Position numbers and translations under genes: made by a program. The notes beneath the pieces were generated by a model that saw only the letters and a program-made list of their open reading frames with translations, was not told the origin of the DNA and made no database searches. From positions 119,910,922 through 119,974,921 of the forward strand of contig CM077001.1 of NCBI GenBank assembly GCA_039090855.1: a DNA stretch of 64,000 nucleotides, read 5' to 3'. Below, piece by piece: positions 1 to 9,130 of this stretch (position 1 is its first letter; each line of letters starts with the position of its first letter). The DNA is from Macrothele yani (taxonomy: Eukaryota; Arthropoda; Arachnida; Araneae; Macrothelidae).

Positions 1-215
1 GTTTATCATACCCATAATCACACCCATAATTCCCGGGAATCTGATCGCATCCCTAATCACACCCATAATTCCCAGGAAACTGATCACTCCCGTAATCACA
101 TCCATATTTCCCAAGAAGATGATCACACCCATAATTCCCAGGAAACTGATCACTCCCGTAATCACATCCATATTTCCCAAGAAGATGATCACACCCATAA
201 TTCCCGGAAAATGAT
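1..215. repeat. 66-bp tandem repeat
   Basis: Units beginning acccataattcccaggaaac start at 61 and 127, a period of 66 bp, with degenerate partial units on both sides. Internally the unit is built from shorter 'cataattccc / gatcac' words. The array runs off the left edge of the window, so its full size is unknown. Confidence 0.85.
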
Positions 216-381
216 CATTCCCAATCGCTACCATCTTGGACTAGTAGAAAACTTTCCGGTTGTGAAGGGGAGACAAGTTCCCTTTTTCCTTCCAAAAAAT
301 CTAAAAGTTGAGTCACAAGCCCAGTCCATCATATCAGCAGAAAGCCGCCCCAGTAGCAGGTTAGAAGAGCTAACTTCTAAC

Positions 382-460
382 CATTTCTTCGAGATGGGCC
401 ATGTTTCTTCATTTCTTCGAGATGGGCCATGTTTCTTCATTTCTTCGAGATGGGCATGGA
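382..460. repeat. 28-bp minisatellite, about 2.7 copies
   Basis: The word catttcttcgag recurs at 382, 410 and 438, an exact 28 bp period. Open frames across it are low-complexity and not convincing coding sequence. Confidence 0.8.
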
Positions 461-483
461 TGGTGTGCTTATTTTCATGGATC

Positions 484-600
484 TGGGGGCTGGTTCTGTC
501 CTTTCCATGGAGCCAGTGACCCTAAATTAAAGACGGGTGGCCACTTATAATCAAGTATGAAGTTGCTCATTGTAGACGTTAACTCCCGAAAAGAAAAAAA
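484..600 (+). mobile_element. SINE-1 3' fragment
   Basis: This matches the body and tail of the tRNA-derived SINE seen in full at 1001-1218 and 37345-37569: 'ccagtgaccctaaatt', 'gacgggtgg', 'gttgctca' and an A-rich end occur in the same order. The tRNA-like head is missing, as expected of a 5'-truncated or eroded retroposon. Bases 600-864 hold nothing I recognise. Confidence 0.7.
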
Positions 601-1000
601 AATAGCAACAGTAAAAAATTCAGAAAACAGCCTTAAAACTGTAGAAATATAGCACATTTCTGTGATTTACGAAAACCGTAGATCAGACAAATGAGTAGAT
701 CTACTGATTATTCAGTAAAGTGGCAACACTGGCTGTCTTCAGCTTTTGTCTAACGTTCTGTAGATGATGCCATCTTTGTTTTGGCTCCTTTTGTCGAGAT
801 CATAATTATAGGTATTACCGTATTATAACTAAAAAAACGATACTATTACCCAGCCAAAAATATTTACAGTCGAACCCGTTTATATTCAACCCAGATATAA
901 CGAATTATTGCGAAATCACTATTATTGAAAATCACCCTCAAAATAGCCTGAAATTAACATGTAACGCATTTTCCAATAACGAATGAGTTGAAGCAGCCTT

Positions 1001-1218
1001 GTCGACCGTGGTAGCGCAGTGGTCTAAGCGATGGCTTTTGATCATTCGTCCGCGATGGGTCCGGGTTCGAATCCCGGTGAGTCATGTATGTTGTGTTTGT
1101 CTTAAGGCGCTGGCTCTTTCGCTTCTCTGGGGTCAGTGACTCTAAATTAGGGACGGGCGACTGCTTATAGCCCATTGAGTTGCTCACGGTGGTCGTTAAA
1201 CCCTCAATCAAAAAAGAA
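1001..1218 (+). mobile_element. SINE-1, full-length tRNA-derived copy
   Basis: The head resembles a tRNA gene with an A-box-like 'tagcgcagtggtctaagcg' and a B-box-like 'gggttcgaatcccgg', the internal RNA polymerase III promoter. A non-tRNA body follows, including 'gactctaaattagggacggg' and 'gttgctcacggtggtcgtt', ending in an A-rich tail. The flanks carry a likely target duplication, aagcagcctt at 991 and aagcagcttt at 1219 (one mismatch), indicating insertion by LINE machinery. Confidence 0.85.
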
Positions 1219-1477
1219 AAGCAGCTTTACTGTATTTATCGAATTTTCTCGGAAACAAATCTTGTCTGGCAAGGTCACCTTGTATTCAGCGTAAGTGGGA
1301 ATTCCCCTTAGCGAAATCCTGACGCTTCCAACGTGTCAAAACTGAAAGCAGTCTTTTCTTTCATTGGTTAAGAAACCCTCCCTTTTCTGAACTTTTCAAC
1401 GGGATGACCCCCCCCCCTATTGCCTCCGAAGCACACTAAGGCAAAAAAAAAAGAAGGGCGACTTTGTGATCTTCGGG

Positions 1478-1952
1478 CCGCGTGGCCTCACTTCCCCTAA
1501 TCCATTTCCCCTAATTCCCGTTTGCCCTAATCACGTTTACCCCAATAGCGTTTCCCCGAATTCCCATTTCCCCTAATTTCGTCTGCCCTAATCTCGTTTC
1601 CCCTAAACCTCGTTTCCCCTAATTCGCATTTGCCCTAAACACGTTTACCCCAATGGCGTTTCCCCGAAATCGCTTTTACCCGAATTCCCATTTCCCCTAA
1701 TTTCGTTTCCCCTAATTTCGGTTCCCCTAAATTTCATTTCCCCTCATTCACGTTTGCCCTAAACACGTTTACGCCAATGGCGTTTCCCCGAAATCGCCTT
1801 TACCCGAATTCACATTTCCCCTCATTTCGTTTGCCCTAATCTCGTTTTCCCTATTTCACGTTTGCCTGTATCAAGTTTTTCCTAATTCGCGTTTTCCTTA
1901 TTTCGCGTTTGCCCTAATTTATGTTTGGTTTTTACTAACCGAAATAAAACGG
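1478..1952 (+). repeat. Left arm of foldback element
   Basis: Cytosine-rich subrepeats with the core TTTCCCCTAATT or TTTGCCCTAA recur every 15-25 bp. Variants 'ccccaatggcgtttccccg' and 'aaatcgcttttacccgaatt' occur in the same order as in the complementary right arm. It is followed by 'ctaaccgaaataaaacg', which also has a mirror in the other arm. Confidence 0.8.
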
Positions 1953-2582
1953 TGGGTCTTGATATCTCAAGAGAACTATTCTTTCCTTTCTTGTTGATGA
2001 TGTCGATAACCATGCCAACAAAAGTGTAAAGAAGTGCACATGGTGAGGACCATTATACGATTAGTCCTTAACGCAGCCATTGTATCTGTCACGGAACCCC
2101 CCCCTCCCCCCCCGCTACCCTTCCTCACAGATAAAGTACTACATCGCATTAAACTTTTATTAAAGCAAGAGATACTATTGAAAAGCATTCGCTAGCATTG
2201 TGAACGCAGAAGGCCCACTTTTTAAGAGTTCTTAGCGTACTAGACCCCTTCCTTCTCCCCACCGTACGAGACTCTAAGCATGAGCCGTGGAAATGCCTTT
2301 TGCTAATTGAGTTCCCCCTTAACAGTAGACGTCAGTTTGTCCTGTTTGAATGTTTTCTCATTTAGCACCATCACTGATTAGGTGTAGGAGAACTGGCCAT
2401 CGGTGAACTGGCCACAAAAATTTTAACAGGCTGTATAAAAATTGCGTTTTTGACAGCTTCGTGGTCACGTTCTTGGAAGTTGGTTATCTGAATCACATAA
2501 AGTTTCCGTAATTTCGTCTTTTCTTAATTGCGATTATTAATGTAATTCTTAAAAAAAATGTTTATGATCTACAACTGAACAA

Positions 2583-2775
2583 AAGATTTCAGGATTTACA
2601 AACTGCAAGTCTGCAATTAATTATCTGAGGGCATGTGCTGCCTCACAAAATTTTTCGGGTTGGGGAGGGGGTAACACCAAAAGTATAAAATATAAAGAAT
2701 TTCTGGTCTGATCGGGAGATTTTCAGCATTTACAACCTACAAGTCAACAAATTATCTAAGGGCATGTGCTGCTTC
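2583..2775. repeat. Two direct copies of a ~133-bp unit
   Basis: 'gatttcaggatttacaaac...gagggcatgtgctgc' at about 2585-2641 is repeated with divergence as 'gattttcagcatttacaacc...aagggcatgtgctgc' at about 2719-2773. Both are followed by G-rich runs. No coding potential is evident in 1953-3560, and I recognise nothing else there apart from homopolymer runs. Confidence 0.65.
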
Positions 2776-3560
2776 AAGAAAACTGTCGGGGGGGGGGGGC
2801 ACACGTGTACAATGTTAAGTTAAACGAAATTTGTTTTGGATTTTATGGATTTTTACACTGCCTGAAAATAAACATCTTTCCTTTTTTTTCTGTTGAACGT
2901 GAAATCCAAAAAGGATAAAGAAAAATTTTTGTAATTTAAAAAAAAAATTACAATGCCCCCTTTTTCGTTCCTGAGAATTGATAGCGGCAATAAGATAAGG
3001 TGCACAAAATCCTCTTTTCAAATTTTTACTGTCTGTAGCAGTGGCTTACGCCGATAGATCGTTTTCCAAACTTAGAAATATGAAAAGTTACTTCTGATTA
3101 AATGTGAAACAGCAACGACTTTTTTTTTCGTTAGTAATTAAAACAAAATTGCTACAGACTTAGACAATTTGGACATTGTTATAAAGTTTGCAACAAAAAA
3201 AAAAAAAAAGCTACGAAAGTTAATTTTACCTGAAACTACGTTTGTTTGTGTGCTTTCTTAATGCTTTAGTTTTTAATTTATGGGAAAAATAATTTCATTT
3301 ATAATTTCATTTAATACGAAAACCAATTATTTCGAATTCCAATTTCAGTTTTATACAATTTATTTGAATATGTACCAATAGAAGATAATGTTTGGTTAGA
3401 ATAGTTCAAGAGACGCCCGTCATGTTCAATGTTATATATATACAAACTTAATTTCTGGATATTCATCACTGCTGCGTTGCGCGTCATGATCTTCAGAATG
3501 TGTGTTAAAAAATTTTGTTTTAAAATTCGGTTTTAAATTTTGTCCTTAACTCTGCTTTTG

Positions 3561-3562
<2 letters not shown>

Positions 3563-3615
<53 letters not shown>
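3563..3615. repeat. (TA)n microsatellite
   Basis: About 26 TA dinucleotides directly abut the 5' break of the RTE fragment that follows. The same arrangement recurs at about 4022-4047, 5473-5503, 9030-9065 and 11892-11922, so TA tracts repeatedly mark RTE breakpoints here. Confidence 0.95.
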
Positions 3616-3618
<3 letters not shown>

Positions 3619-3992
3619 GACAACTCAAAGCAGCATGGAGAGGTGCATGCTTGGTGTAACCAGGAGAGATAAGAAGAGGAACTCGTGGATACGAAAAATG
3701 ACAAGAGTGGAAGACATCATGATCAGAGTTAAATCCCTGAAATGGCAATGGGCTGGACATACTGCCAGAAGGACAGATCATCGATGGACAGCCGAAATTT
3801 TAGATTGGATTCCAAGGGACAGGAAAAGACCCAGAAGAAGACCACATGGGAGATGGGTGGATGAAATTCGAAAGTATGCAATGGTGACATGGAGGAGACT
3901 GGCACAAGACAGACCGTTGTGGAGGAAACTTGGGGAGACCTTCGTCCAGCAGTGGATTGATAATGGTTGACAATGATGATGATGATGATATA
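3616..3992 (+). pseudogene. RTE-type LINE, 3' terminal fragment of ORF2
   Basis: The frame to 3970 encodes the extreme C-terminus of the RTE ORF2 protein (…ERCMLGVTRRDKKRNS…, …FVQQWIDNG-stop), nearly identical to the end of the longer copy at 9131-11892. It starts abruptly inside the ORF at a (TA)n tract, so endonuclease and reverse transcriptase domains are absent. The stop is followed by (GAT)n, the simple-repeat tail typical of RTE elements. It is a dead 5'-truncated copy or a piece shed by local rearrangement. Confidence 0.85.
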
Positions 3993-4047
3993 TATATATA
4001 CCCTGGGTCATACTCTGCAGCTATATATATATATATATATATATATA

Positions 4048-5446
4048 CACTGATGGAAAGAAAAATCCCAACACCAAGAAGGGGTTGTGTTAGATAAACG
4101 ACAGTTGATAGGCGGTGATAGTACATCTGTAAGATGACGTCTATGCAAATTTCGCGCTCAGCGCATACGTGTGGCGCTAGTAGCGCCCCTCGGAACATGC
4201 ATAGCAGGTTTGCTGTAAATACGCGCTGTGACGTTCGTGAGCGTTAGTTATCGTTGAGATTCGACGTAGTGCGTTGATGTTAGTCAAGCATGCCTTTAAG
4301 AAGACGAAGAAGCCATTATTAACAGCTCACGGATTTTGAACGAGGTTGTGTAATAGGGCTACGAGAAAGTTTATTTTCTTTCCGCAATATTGCAGAACGA
4401 CTTGGCAGGAATGGAGCCACTGTGCATGATTGTTGGCAGCGGTGGTCAAGGGAAGGTACTGCCTCAAGAAGACCGGGTTCCGGCCGGCCATGTGGCACTA
4501 CTGAGAGGGAAGACCGCTGTGTACGGCGTATGGCCGTGGCGCATCGTACTGCGTCTGCGGCAGCAATTCGAGCTGCAGTTGCCACCACAGTGACACAACG
4601 AACTGTTACAAATCGGTTACTTGAAGGACAGCTGCGAGTCAGACGCCCTGTAGCGTGCATTCCACTTACTTCAAACCACTGCCGTTTGCCACGTCAGTGG
4701 TGTCAAGCTAGAGCTCATTGGAGGACGGAGTGGAGATCTGTTGTGTTTTCTGATGAAAGCCGGTTCTGCCTGGGTGCCACTGATGCCCGTGTGTGGGTTA
4801 GAAGGAGGCCAGGTGAGCGCCTGCAACCAACCTGTCTGCGACCGAGACACACTGGACCTACACCTGGAGTTATGGTCTGGGGAGCAATTTCCTATGAGAG
4901 CAGGATGATGGCACAGTTGTACGTCGGTCTGGTGATTCAAATTGTTGTGCTGCCATTCATGAACAGCATTCCGGGGGGGGGTTCCAACAGGATAACGCTC
5001 ACCCGCATACCGCTGTTGTAACCCAACATGCTCTACAGAGTGTCGACATGTTGCCGTGGCCTGCTAGATCACCAGATCTTTCACAAATCGAGCACGTATG
5101 GGACATCATTGGACGACAACAACAGCGTCACCCCAACCAGCATTATCCGTCCCTGTATTGACCGACCAAGTGCAACAGGCATGGAACTCCATCCCACAAA
5201 CTGACATCCAGCACCTGTACGACACAATGCACGAACGTTTGCGTGTTTGCATTCAACATTCTGGCGGTTACACCGGTTATTAATGTACCAGCAATTCACA
5301 TTTAAAATGGCTCTTCTCGCGCTTACATTAAGCTGTGATCTTGAAACCTTAATCGATTAAATATGTTACCTATACAAATGTATTGCCGCCATTTCATTCC
5401 TCTACAACTATTTTTTCGTGGTGTTGAGATTTTTTTTCCTTCGGTG
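4048..5446 (+). mobile_element. Tc1-D, Tc1-like transposon with TIRs
   Basis: The ends are imperfect inverted repeats: left cactgatggaaagaaaaatc, right (read inward) caccgaaggaaaaaaaatct, both continuing into 'caacacca'. Both sides are flanked by TA, the standard target duplication. The length (1.4 kb) suits a Tc1 element with one transposase gene. It sits inside a TA tract and is bracketed by inverted copies of a short RTE-derived word (4001-4021 and 5453-5472). Confidence 0.9.
4290..5283 (+). pseudogene. Tc1-D transposase (broken)
   Basis: The protein would be a DD34E cut-and-paste transposase. The start at 4290 gives the family-like arginine-rich N-terminus, then paired helix-turn-helix DNA-binding segments (QLTDFERG near residue 12). 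The catalytic domain shows VVFSDESRF for the first Asp, FQQDNAHPH for the second and SPDLSQIEHVWD for the Glu. It is disrupted by an in-frame TAA at 4320 where relatives have Gln, a frameshift at a nine-G run (4973-4981), and a second frameshift near 5150 before the usual C-terminal GGYT-tyrosine ending. All three catalytic residues survive in pieces, so inactivation is by frame loss. Confidence 0.88.
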
Positions 5447-5470
5447 TATATAGCTGCAGAGTATGACCCA

Positions 5471-5503
<33 letters not shown>

Positions 5504-5504
<1 letters not shown>

Positions 5505-6316
5505 CTGCAGAGTATGACCCAGGAACTTGCTGACAAGAGTAAAGAAGTGAGATTAAAAATGAACTTTCAGAAGACAAAAGTGATGTACAATGCTTTTACA
5601 AAAAATGAAAATTTATCGATTGATGGGGAAAAGCTGGAGATAACCAAGGCCTACATTTATCTTGGACAGCAGATATCAAGTGAGGGTCACATTGATGAAG
5701 AAATTAATCGGCGTACAAAACCTGCCTGGAGATCTTTTGGAAGAAGTAGTATAATTTTCAAGAGCGATATGCCATTATGTCTTAAAAGAAAAGTGTTTGA
5801 TCAATGCATCCTTCCAGTGCTTACGTATGGTGCAGAGACGTGGACCTTAACTAAAAGAGATATACAAAGGCTGCAGACAACTCAAAAAAGCATGGAGAGG
5901 TGCATGCTTGGTGTAACCAGGAGAGATAAGAAGAGGAACTCGTGGATCAGAAAAATGACAAGAGTGGAAGACATCATGAGCAGAGTAAAATCCTTGAAAC
6001 GGCAATCGGCTGGACATGTTGCCAGAAAAAACGGACCATCGATGGACAGCCGAAATTTTAGATTGGACTCCAAGGGACAGGAAAAGACCCAGAAGAAGAC
6101 CACATTGGAGATGAGTGGATGAAATTCGAAAGCATGCGGGAGTGAGATGGGTGGATGAAATTCAAAAGCATGCGGGAGTGAGATGGGTGGATGAAATTCG
6201 AAAGCATGCGGGAGTGAGATGGTGGAGACTGGGGCAAAAAAGACTGTAGTGGAAGAAACTTGGTGAGATCTTTATTCATCTAGCAGTAGATTGAAAATGG
6301 TTGATGATGATGATTA
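5504..6316 (+). pseudogene. RTE-type LINE, C-terminal ORF2 fragment
   Basis: The sequence begins mid-ORF at 'MTQELADKSKE' just after a (TA)n tract. It continues through the post-RT region (YLGQQISSEGH, VLTYGAETWTLTKRD, VTRRDKKRNSWIRK), then frames break near 6020-6120. It ends in TGATGATGATGATT after 6300, the RTE tail. The RT active-site box (FADD) lies upstream of the break and is missing. It is more diverged than the copy at 9131-11892. Confidence 0.85.
6110..6217 (+). repeat. 36-bp triplication inside RTE fragment
   Basis: 'gatgggtggatgaaattc' type units start at 6110, 6146 and 6182, an exact 36 bp period that repeats 12 codons near the RTE C-terminus (the RWVDEIRKHAG region). The other RTE copies here have one unit, so this is a local slippage event in a dead copy. 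Confidence 0.85.
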
Positions 6317-6429
6317 AATATACATATATTTACCTGAATTTGACGATAAAAAATTACATACAACGATTTTTTTCCTGAATTTCACGATCAATCCGATTTC
6401 TTTCCCTGAATTTTGGCGATAAAAGGAAC

Positions 6430-6950
6430 GTTTTATTTCACTCAACGAAAATCAGGACAAACATGAATTGGGGAAAACGCAAATCAAGGCAAAGGAGAAC
6501 TAGAACAAACTTGATACAGTAAACGTTTTTAGGGGAAACTTTGATACGGACAAACGTGTTTAGGGCAAACGTGAATTAGGGGAAATGAGATTTAGGGGAA
6601 ACGAGATTAGGGGAAATGGGAATTCGGGTAAAAGCGATTTCGGGGAAACGCCATTGGGGTAAACGTGTTTAGGGCAAATGCGAATTAGGGGAAACGAGAT
6701 TTAGGGGAAACGAGATTAGGGCAAACGAAATTAGGGGAAATGGTAATTCGGGTAAAAGCGATTTCGGGGAAACGCCATTGGGGGAAACGAGATTTAGGGG
6801 AAACGAAATTAGGGGAAATGAAATCAGGGGGAATGGAATTCGGGTAAAAGCGATTTCGGGGAAACGCCATTGGGGTAAACGTGATTAGGGGAAACGGGAA
6901 TTAGGGGAAACGGATTAGGGGAAACGGGTGTTCACCCTTCGGGCTGGGTT
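6430..6950 (-). repeat. Right arm of foldback element
   Basis: Reverse-complement counterpart of 1478-1952, with 'aggggaaacgagatt', 'aagcgatttcggggaaacg' and 'ccattggggtaaacg' as subrepeats. The outer end at about 6930-6950 carries 'cccttcgggc', mirrored by 'ttcgggcc' near 1478. Open frames across it are low-complexity and not treated as genes. Confidence 0.8.
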
Positions 6951-7217
6951 GATAAGAGAGAAAGCTGCTGTAGGATGGAGGAGGGTTTTCAGAGGGAGAA
7001 CCTGGTGCAAGGGGGAGGGATCAATGCCTGGGCCTGACAGAGAGAAAGGGAGGAATGAACTGTCTAAAGAAAGAAACCATACACCTACGCACCCACCTTC
7101 TCCCTGTGAACAGGTTGACCGAGACGGTGCCAGGGATAAGAAGATTATTACACTCCCAAGAATGTGACTTCCGGCACCCTCTTGAGCAGACGTCAGAACA
7201 TCTCGTTTCGTTCAGCC

Positions 7218-7373
7218 GATGGCACACAATGACCACCAAGCACGGGCAAAATCTTCCGTTTCCGAAGAAGCTGGAAATTATCCGCACGGTTGAAAATGGA
7301 GAGCAAAAGTCAGTTGTTGAGGAAGAATTTGAAATTCCCAGAAGCATTTCAAATTCTTCCGCAACAACTGACT
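7218..7373 (+). pseudogene. CENP-B-like N-terminal HTH remnant (Tigger/pogo transposase)
   Basis: One frame reads FPKKLEIIRTVENGEQKS followed by VVEEEFEIPRS, matching the first DNA-binding helix-turn-helix of CENP-B/Tigger transposases (KLEII-x-x-VE-x-G-x-x-x-S…FGIPRS pattern). A stop follows soon after 'PRSISNSS', and 7374-7500 contains only scrambled frames. No DDE domain is found downstream before the right terminal repeat at 7642, so this is a short relic, probably of the element with ends at 867 and 7642. Confidence 0.65.
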
Positions 7374-7655
7374 AAAAGTACACTGTTGAAAGTACAAGGC
7401 AGAAATCAAGGAAAAGGCCAGCGAACGTTCCAACGCCGATGCTCGTCGTCTATGCATGCCGGTTCATGACGATGTAGAAAAGGCGTGTCCGGGCCCGGCT
7501 TGATGCAGAAAAGGAATTTGCTTATTGTATACACCAGAACACCAATGAGAGTCGTAAGGCTGTAAAACCCGTATATCGAATTATTGTGTATATCGAACTA
7601 TAGAGTTCTCCCCTTCGAATTCGATATAAATGGGTTCAGCTGTATTCCTTTTTCC

Positions 7656-7975
7656 TTGGGCCGCGGGTGGCCTAGTGGACAACGTCCGTGACTGCCGCGG
7701 AAAGGACCTCAGGTTCGATCCCAGGCAGGTACGAACTCTCGATCCACTAAATATCCGCCGTGCGTCGGATGGGCACGTTAAGCCGTCGGACCCCGGCTAC
7801 TGACCCCCTGTAATAAATAAGGGCGTCTTCCTCCCTCCCCCTTTCTACTTCGCTTCCGTGTCACTTTCCTATGGGGCACTCTAGCCCAAATCTCCTAGCT
7901 TCCTATTTCTAAGGGTTGCTTAAGACCTGAGGTCAGACACTCCCTTCCTAAAATCCTCTATATATGATCATCCTT
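7656..7975 (+). mobile_element. SINE-2, tRNA-derived copy
   Basis: The tRNA-like head has an A-box-like 'gtggcctagtggacaacg' and a B-box-like 'aggttcgatcccagg'. A ~230 bp body follows, with 'gggcgtcttcc', 'ttccgtgtcactttcctat', 'tctcctagcttcctatttct' and 'gcttaagacctgaggtcaga'. The same body recurs on the other strand at 58735-58905, so this is a dispersed family distinct from SINE-1. Confidence 0.8.
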
Positions 7976-8985
7976 TTTCCTATTTTCTTGTGACATGTGC
8001 TTTTAAACTACCTACGTAGTTTAGCTCATCTTATTATAGCAGATAAACGTGCAGTTTTCTCATTATGATCGCACAATGAAGTTCAGTTTTCTTTTTCATA
8101 ATAGACCATCAAATTTGTTTTTCCCTTTTTATGCTTTTACAATACATTTTATTTTTCTTGTTCCAGCAGAATAATCTAGTTTGGTTTCCTTATTATCATA
8201 AAATAATGACTTTATTTTTTACTTTGGCAATAAACATATGAAGTTATGTTTACTTTTTACAACTCGATAACGGGAAATCCAGTTTTCTTTAGAAGTAATT
8301 ATTTTATTGAGCATTTTACCTGGTATTCAAAAGCAGCCTATTTCACGGAAATATAAATTCGCCAATTTAAGTATTTTCGGTATTATTCCAAACCGTTAAT
8401 CGCCGCAGTACATCGCAGAAAAAAAAAAAACTTCCCAATTACTTTAAGAGAAAAGTCAACCATCTTTGATTTTACTCTGCTAGCAGGATTGAGATATTTC
8501 GAAATGGTAGAAGATAATTGCTTCCATCGGGATTACTTTTCGTTTTGTCGCCACAAAGAAAAGTAAACTCCATTATTCTATTGAATAATGGAAGGTTTGA
8601 TGCTGGTTGGATGAATCCACACGTTTTTCCTCTTATATGCCTTTCGGACAGCATTTCACGCAAGCTGCTACAGGCATTACAGTTTGCCGCTTAGTTAGAT
8701 CCGATGCCTCTTCACATTCTTTGATGCGTCTCAGACAAATCGGTCACGTAAAAAAAACAAAAGGGGAACTAGAGAAGAATGAGCAAAGCAGGCTCACGTG
8801 TAATCAGTTCTGAGAGATTATAGTGTTTCTTTGTTTTTACAACGTTCACCACTTCATTCACTGAATGTAACGGAACTAACTCCTGGGAGAGACTCAGCAT
8901 GAAAATAAGCAATGACAAATGGAAAGCATTTATTTAAATTTCGCATGATTTCCTCAAAACAATTGGCAGCTTTTTGTTGAGAAAT
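7976..8985. other. Unrecognised AT-rich stretch
   Basis: No convincing gene, terminal repeat or tandem array is visible. Open frames at 8472-8663 and 8607-8813 overlap on opposite strands and resemble nothing I know. Confidence 0.4.
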
Positions 8986-9027
8986 GATATACAGTAATGT
9001 CCAAAATTGTGGAAACCTTTTGGAAAC

Positions 9028-9069
<42 letters not shown>

Positions 9070-9130
9070 GGAAACCTTTTGGAAAAAAAAATATATATAT
9101 ATAATATATATTATTAGAATGGTAATATAT

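Larger units (their letters stand above)
1478..6950. mobile_element. Foldback-type element with long repeat-built inverted arms
   Basis: The left arm (about 1478-1952) is made of degenerate units around TTTCCCCTAATT, such as 'cgtttaccccaatggcg' and 'cgaaatcgcttttacccg'. The right arm (about 6430-6950) contains the same words on the opposite strand and in mirrored order, ending inside both arms with 'gaaataaaacg'. Long inverted arms built from tandem subrepeats are the hallmark of foldback elements. The 4.5 kb loop contains two RTE fragments, a Tc1 element and unrecognised sequence; no protein for its own mobility is recognisable. Target duplications were not identified. Confidence 0.7.
867..7642. 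mobile_element. Tigger/pogo-like terminal repeats enclosing a 6.8-kb composite
   Basis: The left end reads TA-CAGTCGAACCCGTTTATAT from 865 and the right end, read inward from 7644, is TA-CAGCTGAACCCATTTATAT (17 of 21 matches). CAGT termini with TA duplications are typical of pogo/Tigger elements. Further inward both ends carry 'atatcgaatt'-type words. The interior is dominated by a foldback element and later insertions, and a CENP-B-like helix-turn-helix remnant lies at 7218-7373. The two ends could belong to different copies, but their opposite orientation and matching TA flanks favour one element. Confidence 0.55.

Noticed and set aside
6685..6870. Proline/phenylalanine-rich open frame in the foldback arm
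   Set aside because: It only reflects translation of the short tandem subrepeats and is mirrored in the other arm.
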